The position numbers and the translations under genes are program-made. Shown here piece after piece: positions 17,644-25,125 of a stretch of 41,434 nucleotides of DNA. This stretch comes from UMGS172 sp045648145 (lineage in GTDB: Bacteria > Bacillota > Clostridia > Oscillospirales > Acutalibacteraceae). The stretch spans positions 1 to 41,434 of the forward strand of contig JAZRNK010000080.1 of the NCBI GenBank assembly GCA_045648145.1, in the 5' to 3' direction. Below the pieces are notes generated by a model. The model had not been told where the DNA came from and searched no databases. It saw nothing but the letters and a program-made list of their open reading frames with translations. Every line of letters starts with the position of its first letter. Within the stretch, counting starts at the first letter, position 1.

Positions 17644-18753
17644 CTATCTGTCTATATAATTCCCCAAAAATACAAAATACGAAAGTTCACTTTCGAGTGA
17701 GGACATTAAATTTAAGGTTTTTTCATCCTTTAAATTGCCGTCAAAATCAATGTAGAATTTGTATTCAAAGCCATGACCCAACGGTCGTGACTCTATTTTT
17801 GTAATATTTAAATTGCAGGCTGCAAAGCGGCCGAGAAGCGAATACAAAGCACCTTTTTCGTGAACGGTGCTTAAAGCAAGACTTACTTTATTACTACCCT
17901 CGGCAATGCAGGGGTTTTTAGAAACAGCAATAAACCTTGTCATATTTTCACTTTCATTTTGTATTGACTTCACGGCGATGTTAAGACCGTAAAGCTCTGC
18001 CGCAGATTTAGAGCCGATAGCCGCTACTGTCGGGTCATTAAGCTCGGCAACATATTTTGCGGCAAGGGCGGTGTTCTCAAACTCCACCGCTTTTAAATTG
18101 TGTTGTTTTATGTATCTTTCACACTGCTTTAGGGCGTGCGGATGTGAATACACTGTTTTTACCGCAGTTTCATCGGCAACAGTCAGTAAATTTTGTGATA
18201 CGTCTAAGGTGGTTGCTCGTACTATGTAATGGTTATATTTTAATATAAGGTCGTACACAGTACTTACCGAGCCTGCTGCTGAATTTTCAACAGGCAGTAT
18301 ACCTACTGCATTTTCATCGTTGGCAACAGTCTCAAAAACATCCTCAAAGCTTGTTTTAAATTGCACATTAAGTTCGGGGAACATTTTGTTGGCTGCGGCA
18401 TGAGAAAAAGCACCTTCGGCACCTTGACAAATAACTTTGTCATAGCGTGAATATTCGGGCATTTGTGAAATCTTTTTAGAAAATTCGCCGCCCGAGAATA
18501 TGGTGTCGTTTTGCAATGCTCGGCTTACCGTCATTATGCTATGATAGACGTTTCGGATGTAACTGCCAAACTCGCCGCCTTCTTTTTCTACCTTTTCAAG
18601 AATAGCCTTTTCGCGTTCGGGATGATAAACGGGAAGATTTTCAGCCGTTTTGATTTTAGCAACCTCGAGTGAGCATTCCATTCTCTTCTTTATAAGAACA
18701 GATAGCTCAGCGTCTATTTCATCAATGCGTTTTCTGATGTTATCAAGACTCAC
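17644..18753 (-). CDS. pheA: bifunctional chorismate mutase/prephenate dehydratase (P-protein)
   Basis: It converts chorismate to prephenate and then to phenylpyruvate, the committed branch to phenylalanine. The 369 residues contain an AroQ-type chorismate mutase (about 1-90, starting RKRIDEIDAEL), a prephenate dehydratase domain (GAEGAFSHAAA at about 112, ILPVENSAAGSV, and the TRF motif near 271) and a C-terminal ACT domain with ESRP, the phenylalanine-binding motif of feedback-inhibited enzymes. The GTG start overlaps the aroC stop by 4 bp. It is the last aromatic gene of the run. No tyrA or trp gene is here, so this operon is biased to the phenylalanine branch. Confidence 0.96.
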   Translation of the reverse strand: MSLDNIRKRIDEIDAELSVLIKKRMECSLEVAKIKTAENLPVYHPEREKAILEKVEKEGGEFGSYIRNVYHSIMTVSRALQNDTIFSGGEFSKKISQMPEYSRYDKVICQGAEGAFSHAAANKMFPELNVQFKTSFEDVFETVANDENAVGILPVENSAAGSVSTVYDLILKYNHYIVRATTLDVSQNLLTVADETAVKTVYSHPHALKQCERYIKQHNLKAVEFENTALAAKYVAELNDPTVAAIGSKSAAELYGLNIAVKSIQNESENMTRFIAVSKNPCIAEGSNKVSLALSTVHEKGALYSLLGRFAACNLNITKIESRPLGHGFEYKFYIDFDGNLKDEKTLNLMSSLESELSYFVFLGNYIDR

Positions 18754-19838
18754 AGCTTTACGACCTCCGACATAATATCAAGCAAGGCAAGGCAAACGGC
18801 CGCCTCAACGGCGGGTAGTGCTCTCGGCACGATACATGGGTCGTGTCTGCCCTCAATAGTAAGGGTTGTGTTTTCCTTTGTTTTAAGATTAACTGAATTT
18901 TGTGTTTTGGATATTGACGGTGTGGGTTTTATTGCCACTCTGATAATAAGTGGCATACCGTTGGTTATACCGCCTGTTATACCGCCGCAGTTGTTGGTCG
19001 AGCATTTGACGTTACCGTTTTCGTAATACATTTCGTCGTTTGCGGCACTGCCGTACATAGACGAAAAACCAAACCCTTCGCCAAATTCAACACCTTTGAC
19101 GGCAGGAACACAGAAAATGCTTTGAGATAAGACGTTTTCTATACCACGGGCGGTAGGTGAGCCAATACCGACAGGCAGGCCGGTTACGGCAATCTCAATT
19201 TCTCCTCCGATACTGTCGCTGTTTTTCTTTGCTTCGGCAATTTCATCGGTCATTTTTGCTTTAGCTTTGCTTGAAACGCAGGCAAAATATTCGTGGTTGA
19301 GTTTATTTAAAAGCTCAGCGTCAATATTGACAGGGTCAAACGGTGTGTCAGCAGTGTTACCTACAAAAGAAACGTGACCGCCGACGGTAATACCGTTTTT
19401 GAAAAGTATTTGTCTTGCGACAGCTCCTGCAGCTGTTAAAGGTGCGGTAAGTCTGCCTGAAAAATTGCCGCCGCCTCTTATATCGTTAAAACCGTTGTAG
19501 CGAACACTTGCGGCATAGTCGGCGTGTGAGGGGCGAGGAGTTTCGGCAATATTGGAATAGTTGTGTGAACGGGTGTCGGTATTTCTAATTATAAGAGATA
19601 ACGGAGCGCCCGTGGTAACGCCGTTCAAAAGACCCGATAAAAATTCAGGCGCGTCGGCTTCCTTACGGGCAGTTGCCGTGGCATCGTTTCCGGGGGCACG
19701 GCGCTTGAGCTGAACGTTCACTTCGTCCATATTAATCTCATATCCTGCGGGTGGTGCATCCATAACCGCACCGATAGCAGGGCCGTGACTTTCACCGAAA
19801 ACGGTGGTTCTTATAATACTACCTATCGCTGATGACAT
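18750..19838 (-). CDS. aroC: chorismate synthase
   Basis: It makes chorismate from EPSP with reduced FMN. The 362-residue protein has the N-terminal GESHGPAIGAVMDAPPAG signature, RRAPG, and the FMN-site region SHADYAASVRYNGFNDIRGG, followed by the GGNFSGR segment. The ATG at 19838 follows TTGGAGG; the ORF is open for 23 more codons inside aroA, but that extension has no ribosome binding site and is not conserved. It overlaps aroA by 20 bp and pheA by 4 bp. Confidence 0.97.
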   Translation of the reverse strand: MSSAIGSIIRTTVFGESHGPAIGAVMDAPPAGYEINMDEVNVQLKRRAPGNDATATARKEADAPEFLSGLLNGVTTGAPLSLIIRNTDTRSHNYSNIAETPRPSHADYAASVRYNGFNDIRGGGNFSGRLTAPLTAAGAVARQILFKNGITVGGHVSFVGNTADTPFDPVNIDAELLNKLNHEYFACVSSKAKAKMTDEIAEAKKNSDSIGGEIEIAVTGLPVGIGSPTARGIENVLSQSIFCVPAVKGVEFGEGFGFSSMYGSAANDEMYYENGNVKCSTNNCGGITGGITNGMPLIIRVAIKPTPSISKTQNSVNLKTKENTTLTIEGRHDPCIVPRALPAVEAAVCLALLDIMSEVVKL

Positions 19839-21081
19839 TACAGTTTCCTCCAAGCGATTTAAAGTCCTCAAAAAACAGAGGGTAAGATTTATTGATAGCT
19901 TCGGCATTGTTTATTGTCGAAGCGTTTTTGCAGTTGGCTGACATTACCGAAAATGCCATAACAATTCGATGGTCGTTAGCGCAGTCGATGGTTGTAGACG
20001 TGGGTTGACCGCCGTCAATTATCATACCGTCACAGGTTTCGACGGCTGTGATACTGAAGGCATTTAGTCTTGACACGGTTTCTTTAATGCGGTCGCTTTC
20101 TTTAATGCGTAAGCGCTCGGCATTGGTTATAACGGTTTGTCCTTGTGCAAACGCGGCGGTTACCGCTAAAATAGGCACAAGGTCGGGTATTTGTGATGCA
20201 TCTATTTTAATACCTTTAAGCTGACTTGAGGTAACAGTAATACCGTCATTCGAAGTTTTTATATCGGCTCCAAAGCGTTTAAGCAAATTCAATATTTCCT
20301 TATCGCCCTGAAGCGAGTTAACATCAAGTCCGGTTATGGTAATATTACCGTTTATTGCACCTGCGCAAAGATAAAAAGCGGCTTGCGACCAGTCACCTTC
20401 AACGGTGCGGTCAATAGCGGTAAGGCCGTCGGTTCCATAGACCTTATAGCCGTCACTCAATTTTTCTATCTTTGCACCAAAAACGGCAAGCTCGTTTAAG
20501 GTGATATCAACATATGCCGCTGATTCAAGAGGGGTGGTGAGCTTAATATAGCTTTTACCCTCTGTGATAGAAAGAGCAAGTAAAAGTCCGCTTATGTACT
20601 GTGAGCTTATATTACCGGGTAGGGTAAAGGTACCTGCCTTCAGTTTGCCCGAAACTGTGATGGGCAGTTTTTCTGATGAACAGGTAATACCGTTTTGGCG
20701 AAGCGCCTCTATAAGAACGTCAAACGGCCTTTGGGGCAGTCGGCCTTCGCCTGTAAAAGTGACATTTTCAATACCTAAAGCGCAGGCGACCGGAATTATA
20801 AAACGAGCGGTTGAACCGGATTCGTTACAGTTTACCGTAACGTCTTTAGTATTTCGTTTGGCAGGGATAACCGTTACGGTATCATCGTTTCGCACTATTT
20901 TTGCGCCTAACGCTTTAATAGCATTAATGGTCGCCTCAATATCGTTTGACGTGTCGCAGTTGAAAATAGTGACCTGTGATTTTGCTAAAGCTGCACATAT
21001 AAGGCTACGGTGAGCCGCCGATTTGGAGGCGGGCGCTTTAATACTACCTAAAAGTGTTGACGGGGAAATTACCGCCTGCAT
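19819..21081 (-). CDS. aroA: 3-phosphoshikimate 1-carboxyvinyltransferase (EPSP synthase)
   Basis: It joins phosphoenolpyruvate to shikimate-3-phosphate. The 420 residues show KSAAHRSL (20-27), the PEP-site loop NESGSTARF (about 85-93), LPQRPFDV, and RLRIKESDRI and DHRIVMAF near the C-terminus. The loop differs from the E. coli GNAGTAMR but keeps the glycine matching Gly96, so no glyphosate-tolerance claim can be made. Its ATG shares one base with the aroB stop (TGATG), and its end overlaps aroC by 20 bp. Confidence 0.97.
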   Translation of the reverse strand: MQAVISPSTLLGSIKAPASKSAAHRSLICAALAKSQVTIFNCDTSNDIEATINAIKALGAKIVRNDDTVTVIPAKRNTKDVTVNCNESGSTARFIIPVACALGIENVTFTGEGRLPQRPFDVLIEALRQNGITCSSEKLPITVSGKLKAGTFTLPGNISSQYISGLLLALSITEGKSYIKLTTPLESAAYVDITLNELAVFGAKIEKLSDGYKVYGTDGLTAIDRTVEGDWSQAAFYLCAGAINGNITITGLDVNSLQGDKEILNLLKRFGADIKTSNDGITVTSSQLKGIKIDASQIPDLVPILAVTAAFAQGQTVITNAERLRIKESDRIKETVSRLNAFSITAVETCDGMIIDGGQPTSTTIDCANDHRIVMAFSVMSANCKNASTINNAEAINKSYPLFFEDFKSLGGNCNVISDR

Positions 21082-22142
21082 CAGTCATTACCTCCAATAT
21101 AGGAAACAAGGTTGGAGGCAGGTAACGTTTTAATAAAGCAGGAGCCGATTTTTTCAGGTATAATTATTTTAATATCCTTACCGCGACGCTTTTTATCGTT
21201 AAGTGCTCCGTTTACAAGCGTTTCACAATCAATACCTGTAGTTGCAGGTAGGTTGTGGCGGTGCAGACATTTTGTTATTTTCTTGGCTGTACCTTCTTCG
21301 CAATCTCCGTTACGTTCAGCAGCAGTTGCCATAATTACCATACCGATGCCAACGGCTTCGCCGTGCGTAATATTTTTATAGTTGTAATATTTTTCAATAG
21401 AATGTCCCAAGGTATGACCGAAATTAAGCAGCATACGCTCACCGCTCTCGAAAAAGTCGTTTTCGGTTATGTTAATTTTTATGGAAACACATTCATATAT
21501 TAATTCACTCAAAAAGTCGTGAGCGTTTTCGTTAAGTAATCTTTCAAAAAGCTTTTCCGATTTTATAACACCGTATTTAATAGCCTCGGCAAGACCGTCG
21601 CTAAAAAATTCAGTCGGCAGCGTTTTAAGACAGTCGGGGTCAATAATAACGGCCTTGGGCGCGTGGAAAGCGCCGGCAAGGTTTTTACCGTAAACCAAGT
21701 CACAACCGGTTTTACCGCCAACGCTGGAATCTATCTGCGCGAGCAGACTTGTAGGAATACCAATATAGTCAATGCCGCGTTGATAAATGGCGGCGGCAAA
21801 GCCTGTAAGATCGCCACAAACACCGCCACCGAGAGCGACTGCAAAATCAGACCTTGTAAGGCCTGAATCACACATAGCGCCCAAAATATTTTCTACCGTT
21901 CGCATAGTTTTGCTTTGCTCACCTGCAGGGAAAGCAAAACTTTTTACTTTAAAACCTTGTTTTTCAAGACTCAAAGTGACGGTATCAAGATAAAATGATT
22001 CAACATTTGTATCGGTTACGATAAGGCAGGTGTTGCCCTTGACCGCCTTGCGAATGACCTCGCCAACGCGGTTGATAACACCATTCTCAATTATAATATC
22101 GTATGCCGATGGTTTTTTTACTGAAAGTATCGTTGAAGACAT
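21081..22142 (-). CDS. aroB: 3-dehydroquinate synthase
   Basis: It cyclises DAHP to 3-dehydroquinate with NAD and a metal. The 353 residues show the FPAGEQSKT motif (70s-80s), the nucleotide-binding GGGVCGDLTGFAA, SSVGGKTG, and metal-site residues in the GLAEAIKYG, LNFGHTLGHSIE and HGEAVGIGM segments. The start follows AAGGGGAA, 17 bp after aroF. Its stop overlaps the aroA start by one base. Confidence 0.97.
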   Translation of the reverse strand: MSSTILSVKKPSAYDIIIENGVINRVGEVIRKAVKGNTCLIVTDTNVESFYLDTVTLSLEKQGFKVKSFAFPAGEQSKTMRTVENILGAMCDSGLTRSDFAVALGGGVCGDLTGFAAAIYQRGIDYIGIPTSLLAQIDSSVGGKTGCDLVYGKNLAGAFHAPKAVIIDPDCLKTLPTEFFSDGLAEAIKYGVIKSEKLFERLLNENAHDFLSELIYECVSIKINITENDFFESGERMLLNFGHTLGHSIEKYYNYKNITHGEAVGIGMVIMATAAERNGDCEEGTAKKITKCLHRHNLPATTGIDCETLVNGALNDKKRRGKDIKIIIPEKIGSCFIKTLPASNLVSYIGGND

Positions 22143-22159
22143 TAAAGGTTCCCCTTACG

Positions 22160-23182
22160 TTATCGGTTTTGGTTTATAGCTTTCATCGTTTCGTGTAAAG
22201 CGAAAATTTTACTTGAAAGCTTTTCAAAGGTGTCGGGAGTTATGGATTGCGCACCATCTGACAAGGCATGAGGTGGGTCGTTATGAACCTCAATCATAAG
22301 TCCGTCAGCGCCGGCGGCAACAGCGGCTAATGACAACGGTTCAACCAACCAGGTAATACCTGAAGCATGTGACGGGTCAACAATTACCGGTAGATGCGAC
22401 AGCTTTTTGAATACAGGTACGGCAGATAAATCCAAGGTGTTGCGGGTAAAGGTTTCATACGTTCTAATACCTCGTTCACAAAGGATTACATTTTCATTAC
22501 CGTTACTCATAATGTATTCAGCACTCATAAGCGTTTCATCAATAGTGTTGGCCAGACCACGTTTGAGCAAAATGGGTTTATCAAGCTTGCCGAGTTCCTT
22601 CAGTAATTCAAAGTTCTGCATATTTCTTGCGCCGACCTGAATTACATCGACATCTTCAAACAAATCGATATGCTCAGCACTCATTATTTCGGTAACAATA
22701 GGCATACCGGTAGCCTTACGGGCTTCTTTAAGAAGCTCAAGACCTTCTGCGCGAAGTCCCTGGAAGGCATAAGGTGACGTACGCGGTTTAAAAGCGCCGC
22801 CACGCAAGAAATTGGCGCCGTTTTTGTGTACGCTCTTGGCTATTTCAATAATCTGTTCACGGTTTTCTACCGAGCAGGGACCTGCCATTATTTGCAAATC
22901 TCCGCCGCCGATTGCCAAATTGCCAACCTTAATTACAGTATCATCGGGATGAAATTTACGGTTGGCTTTTTTATACGGCTCCTGAACACGTTTAACCGTT
23001 TCGACCAGGTCAAATGCACTGATCGAATCAATATCAATCGCTTTAGTTTCACCCACAAGACCTAAAAGGGTTGCGTGGGTACCTGTCGACATATGAACGT
23101 CAACACCGTATTTTTTCTTTATAATCTCGGAAAACTCGCAAGCCTGTTCTTGGGTTGTTCCGTTTTTCAAAATAATAATCAC
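22160..23182 (-). CDS. aroF: 3-deoxy-7-phosphoheptulonate (DAHP) synthase, type I-beta
   Basis: It catalyses the first step of the shikimate pathway, joining PEP and erythrose-4-phosphate. The 340 residues begin with a ferredoxin-like regulatory domain (about 1-70, ending at the STGTHATLLGLVG segment) of the Bacillus/Thermotoga type, then the barrel with IMAGPCSVE, KPRTSPYAFQG, KRG, CERGIRTYE, VDPSHASG and IEVHNDPPHALSDG. The start is a GTG at 23182 after GGAAGAGG; the ORF stays open to 23245 but that part has no homology or ribosome binding site. The N-terminal domain implies allosteric feedback. A 59-bp gap with an inverted repeat separates it from aroK. Confidence 0.96.
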   Translation of the reverse strand: MIIILKNGTTQEQACEFSEIIKKKYGVDVHMSTGTHATLLGLVGETKAIDIDSISAFDLVETVKRVQEPYKKANRKFHPDDTVIKVGNLAIGGGDLQIMAGPCSVENREQIIEIAKSVHKNGANFLRGGAFKPRTSPYAFQGLRAEGLELLKEARKATGMPIVTEIMSAEHIDLFEDVDVIQVGARNMQNFELLKELGKLDKPILLKRGLANTIDETLMSAEYIMSNGNENVILCERGIRTYETFTRNTLDLSAVPVFKKLSHLPVIVDPSHASGITWLVEPLSLAAVAAGADGLMIEVHNDPPHALSDGAQSITPDTFEKLSSKIFALHETMKAINQNR

Positions 23183-23199
23183 AAAAAAGCGCCTCTTCC

Positions 23200-23216
23200 T
23201 TACATTATATATGTAA
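23200..23216. repeat. inverted repeat between aroK and aroF
   Basis: TTACAT (23200-23205) and ATGTAA (23211-23216) form a perfect inverted repeat with a 5-bp spacer, in the longest gap of the aro operon and just upstream of aroF on the minus strand. On the minus strand it includes a TATAAT-like hexamer. It could be an operator or internal promoter for the pathway's first enzyme. Confidence 0.45.
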
Positions 23217-23241
23217 TATAAATAGATTACATCAAACCGCC

Positions 23242-23760
23242 TCACATGTCAAGAATTTGTGAGTACTTAGATAAAATAGTTTCGGCACATTTTTCTGCCG
23301 AAAGATTAGCGTCTATGCATATATCACTAGCGCTGTTATAACTGTCCTCTCGATTGTCCATAAGCTGTTTTATTGCAGCTTCTTTGTCGTCACGCATAAG
23401 TAACGGTCGGGTAGTGTCGTTTTTTAGTCTTTCAATGACCGTTTCGGGTGTTACCTTTAGGTAAACCGAAAACCCCGTCTTTTTAAGTGCTTTAGCATTT
23501 TCTTTGTTGACCACAGCGCCGCCGCCCGTAGCTATAACAAGACCTTTTTCTTCGGAAAGGCTTTTTATCATTTCTGCTTCAAGGTTTCTGAAGTATGCCT
23601 CGCCGTGCTGTGCAAAAATATCGGAAACGGTACAGTTTTGTTGTTTTTCAATTTCCAAATCACTGTCTTTAAAGGTGTAGCCCAGCCTTTCGGCAAGTAT
23701 TTTACCCACCGTTGTTTTGCCGCAACCCATAAAGCCGCATAATACAACGTTATTTTTCAT
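23242..23760 (-). CDS. aroK: shikimate kinase
   Basis: It phosphorylates shikimate at the 3-hydroxyl with ATP. The 172 residues match the family length and show Walker A GFMGCGKTTVG (9-19), the DSDLEIE shikimate-binding Asp, FRNLE, GGGAVV and the lid arginine region RPLL. Its ATG lies inside aroE, overlapping it by 11 bp, so translation is coupled. Confidence 0.97.
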   Translation of the reverse strand: MKNNVVLCGFMGCGKTTVGKILAERLGYTFKDSDLEIEKQQNCTVSDIFAQHGEAYFRNLEAEMIKSLSEEKGLVIATGGGAVVNKENAKALKKTGFSVYLKVTPETVIERLKNDTTRPLLMRDDKEAAIKQLMDNREDSYNSASDICIDANLSAEKCAETILSKYSQILDM

Positions 23761-24595
23761 AGAACATCCTCATCATTTCCTTGTCGGCATCCTTGATTAT
23801 TTGTTTGATTTCTTCGTTTTGAAACGTGCCGCCGTACCAGAATTCATGTGCCTTTACGGCCTGCCAAACCAGCATTGCCATTCCGCCAACGGTTTTAATG
23901 CCGTATTGCTTGGCGGTTTTTATAAGCAGTGTTTCGGCCGGGTTATAAACCGCATCAAAAACGGCGTGGCATTTTTTAAGGCAGTCGATATTTACGTCAG
24001 CCATAGCGTCAACTTTTGGGTACATTCCGCAAGGGGTAGCATTTACGAGCAGGTCAAATTCACCGTCGACTTTAGACAGTTCAACACATTGCGCTTTGGC
24101 GCCTACCACTTCAAGAGCGGCACAAAGCCGGGCTGCTTTGGGTAAATCGCTTTCTAAAGCAGCTATGGTTATTTCACATCCGTAGGAAACGGCTTCGCGG
24201 GCGATGGTTTTTGCGGCTCCGCCACAGCCTAAAACCAAAATTTTACCGCAAAGCTTTACACCCTCGGCCGATAATGCTTTTGAAAAACCGTATGCGTCGG
24301 TGCTGCAGCCGTATAGCTTACCGTTATCGTTTTTAACACAGTTGACGGCGTTGTAGGTTTGGGCCGAAGCATCAATGCCGTCAAGAAGAGGAATAATCGT
24401 TTCCTTATGCGGAATCGTAACGTTAAAGCCGTTTAGTGACGACAGTTGTCTTATACTGGCTTTGAGATTTTCGGGTGCGATATCTAAAGTGCAGTATTCG
24501 GCATCTATTCCCGAAAGTTCAAACAGTCTTTTGTGAATATAGGGTGACATGGAGTGACCGATGGGATGACCGATGACTGAAAAATTTTGTTTCAT
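23750..24595 (-). CDS. aroE: shikimate 5-dehydrogenase
   Basis: It reduces 3-dehydroshikimate to shikimate with NADPH. The 281 residues show GHPIGHSMSPYIH (9-21), NVTIPHKE with the catalytic lysine (60s), the NADP loop GCGGAAKTI, and NATPCGMYP. It is monofunctional: no dehydroquinate dehydratase domain is fused, and no aroD or aroQ gene follows. First gene of the aro operon, 55 bp from a predicted promoter. Its ribosome binding site (GTGAG) is weak. Confidence 0.97.
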   Translation of the reverse strand: MKQNFSVIGHPIGHSMSPYIHKRLFELSGIDAEYCTLDIAPENLKASIRQLSSLNGFNVTIPHKETIIPLLDGIDASAQTYNAVNCVKNDNGKLYGCSTDAYGFSKALSAEGVKLCGKILVLGCGGAAKTIAREAVSYGCEITIAALESDLPKAARLCAALEVVGAKAQCVELSKVDGEFDLLVNATPCGMYPKVDAMADVNIDCLKKCHAVFDAVYNPAETLLIKTAKQYGIKTVGGMAMLVWQAVKAHEFWYGGTFQNEEIKQIIKDADKEMMRMFYEK

Positions 24596-24632
24596 AAATC
24601 AGGACTCACTTTCGAAAAAATTAAAATTGCTA

Positions 24633-24661
24633 TTGACAAAAGGTTAAAGTGTGAATATTAT
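24633..24661 (+). promoter_or_regulatory. sigma-A promoter of acpP
   Basis: TTGACA (24633-24638), a 17-bp spacer and TATTAT (24656-24661). The transcript would start near 24668, leaving a leader of about 100 nt. Confidence 0.8.
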
Positions 24662-24687
24662 AAGACATGGATTAGTATTGTTGTCAG
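24657..24687 (-). promoter_or_regulatory. candidate promoter of the aro operon
   Basis: On the minus strand a TATAAT (24657-24662) is preceded by CTGACA (24682-24687) with a 19-bp spacer. The -10 coincides with the acpP -10 on the other strand. The long spacer makes it weaker by sequence than the acpP promoter. Confidence 0.5.
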
Positions 24688-24701
24688 TATATAAATACTG
24701 A
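24684..24701. repeat. inverted repeat between the aroE and acpP genes
   Basis: TCAGTAT (24684-24690) and ATACTGA (24695-24701) form a perfect 7-bp inverted repeat with an ATAA spacer. It lies just downstream of the acpP start point and covers the -35 of the opposite aro promoter, a good position for a repressor acting on one or both genes. Confidence 0.55.
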
Positions 24702-24767
24702 TGTATTTTCAGTTGTAAGTATAGCACAAATTAATCTATTAGTCTATAAGTTACAAGGAGGATTTTT

Positions 24768-24995
24768 ATGATTTTCGAAAAAATCAGACAAATATTGTGC
24801 GATCAGCTTGATATTGAAGAAAGTGAAGTTACTATGGAGTCTAACATAGCTGAGGACCTCGGCGCTGACAGTCTTGACGTTGTTGATTTGATAATGTCTA
24901 TTGAGGATGAGTTTGAGATTGAGGTTCCGGATGACAATGTTGAGAACATTAAGACCGTTGGCGACGTTGTAAACTTTATTGAAAGTGTAAAATAA
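24768..24995 (+). CDS. acpP: acyl carrier protein
   Basis: ACP carries growing acyl chains on a 4'-phosphopantetheine arm during fatty acid synthesis. The 75-residue acidic protein has the DSLD motif with the modified serine at residue 36 (GADSLDVV), and matches the family in length. AAGGAGG precedes the ATG. It stands alone between its own promoter and a terminator; no fab gene is adjacent, unlike the common plsX-fabD-fabG-acpP arrangement. Confidence 0.97.
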   Translation: MIFEKIRQILCDQLDIEESEVTMESNIAEDLGADSLDVVDLIMSIEDEFEIEVPDDNVENIKTVGDVVNFIESVK

Positions 24996-25011
24996 TTTAA
25001 CGCGAATTTTG

Positions 25012-25051
25012 TACAGTACAGCGGTTATTCGCTGTACTGTAATTTAATTTT
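25012..25051 (+). terminator. intrinsic terminator after acpP
   Basis: A perfect 12-bp stem TACAGTACAGCG (25012-25023) / CGCTGTACTGTA (25030-25041) with a 6-nt loop is followed by a T-rich tract. Confidence 0.85.
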
Positions 25052-25061
25052 AAAACAGTTG

Positions 25062-25090
25062 TTGAAAGTTGACTGTTTTAAGAGTATAAT
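25062..25090 (+). promoter_or_regulatory. promoter of proS with overlapping inverted repeat
   Basis: TTGAAA (25062-25067), a 17-bp spacer and TATAAT (25085-25090). A perfect 10-bp inverted repeat, TTAAAACAGT (25050-25059) and ACTGTTTTAA (25072-25081), straddles the -35 and spacer, which would suit an operator. The leader is only about 30 nt, too short for a T-box. Confidence 0.7.
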
Positions 25091-25125
25091 GGTTTTATAA
25101 AAGAAGATTTAAATTTTAACCGAAA

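Noticed and set aside
23183..23245. N-terminal extension of aroF to 23245
   Set aside because: The extra residues are hydrophobic/basic, not part of the DAHP synthase family, and run over the inverted repeat; a GTG with GGAAGAGG lies at 23182.
24596..24767. T-box or other riboswitch controlling the aro operon
   Set aside because: The whole intergenic region is 172 bp and the minus leader is only about 55 nt; no specifier stem or T-box sequence is seen.
25091..25125. T-box before proS
   Set aside because: The leader is about 30 nt, too short for any T-box.
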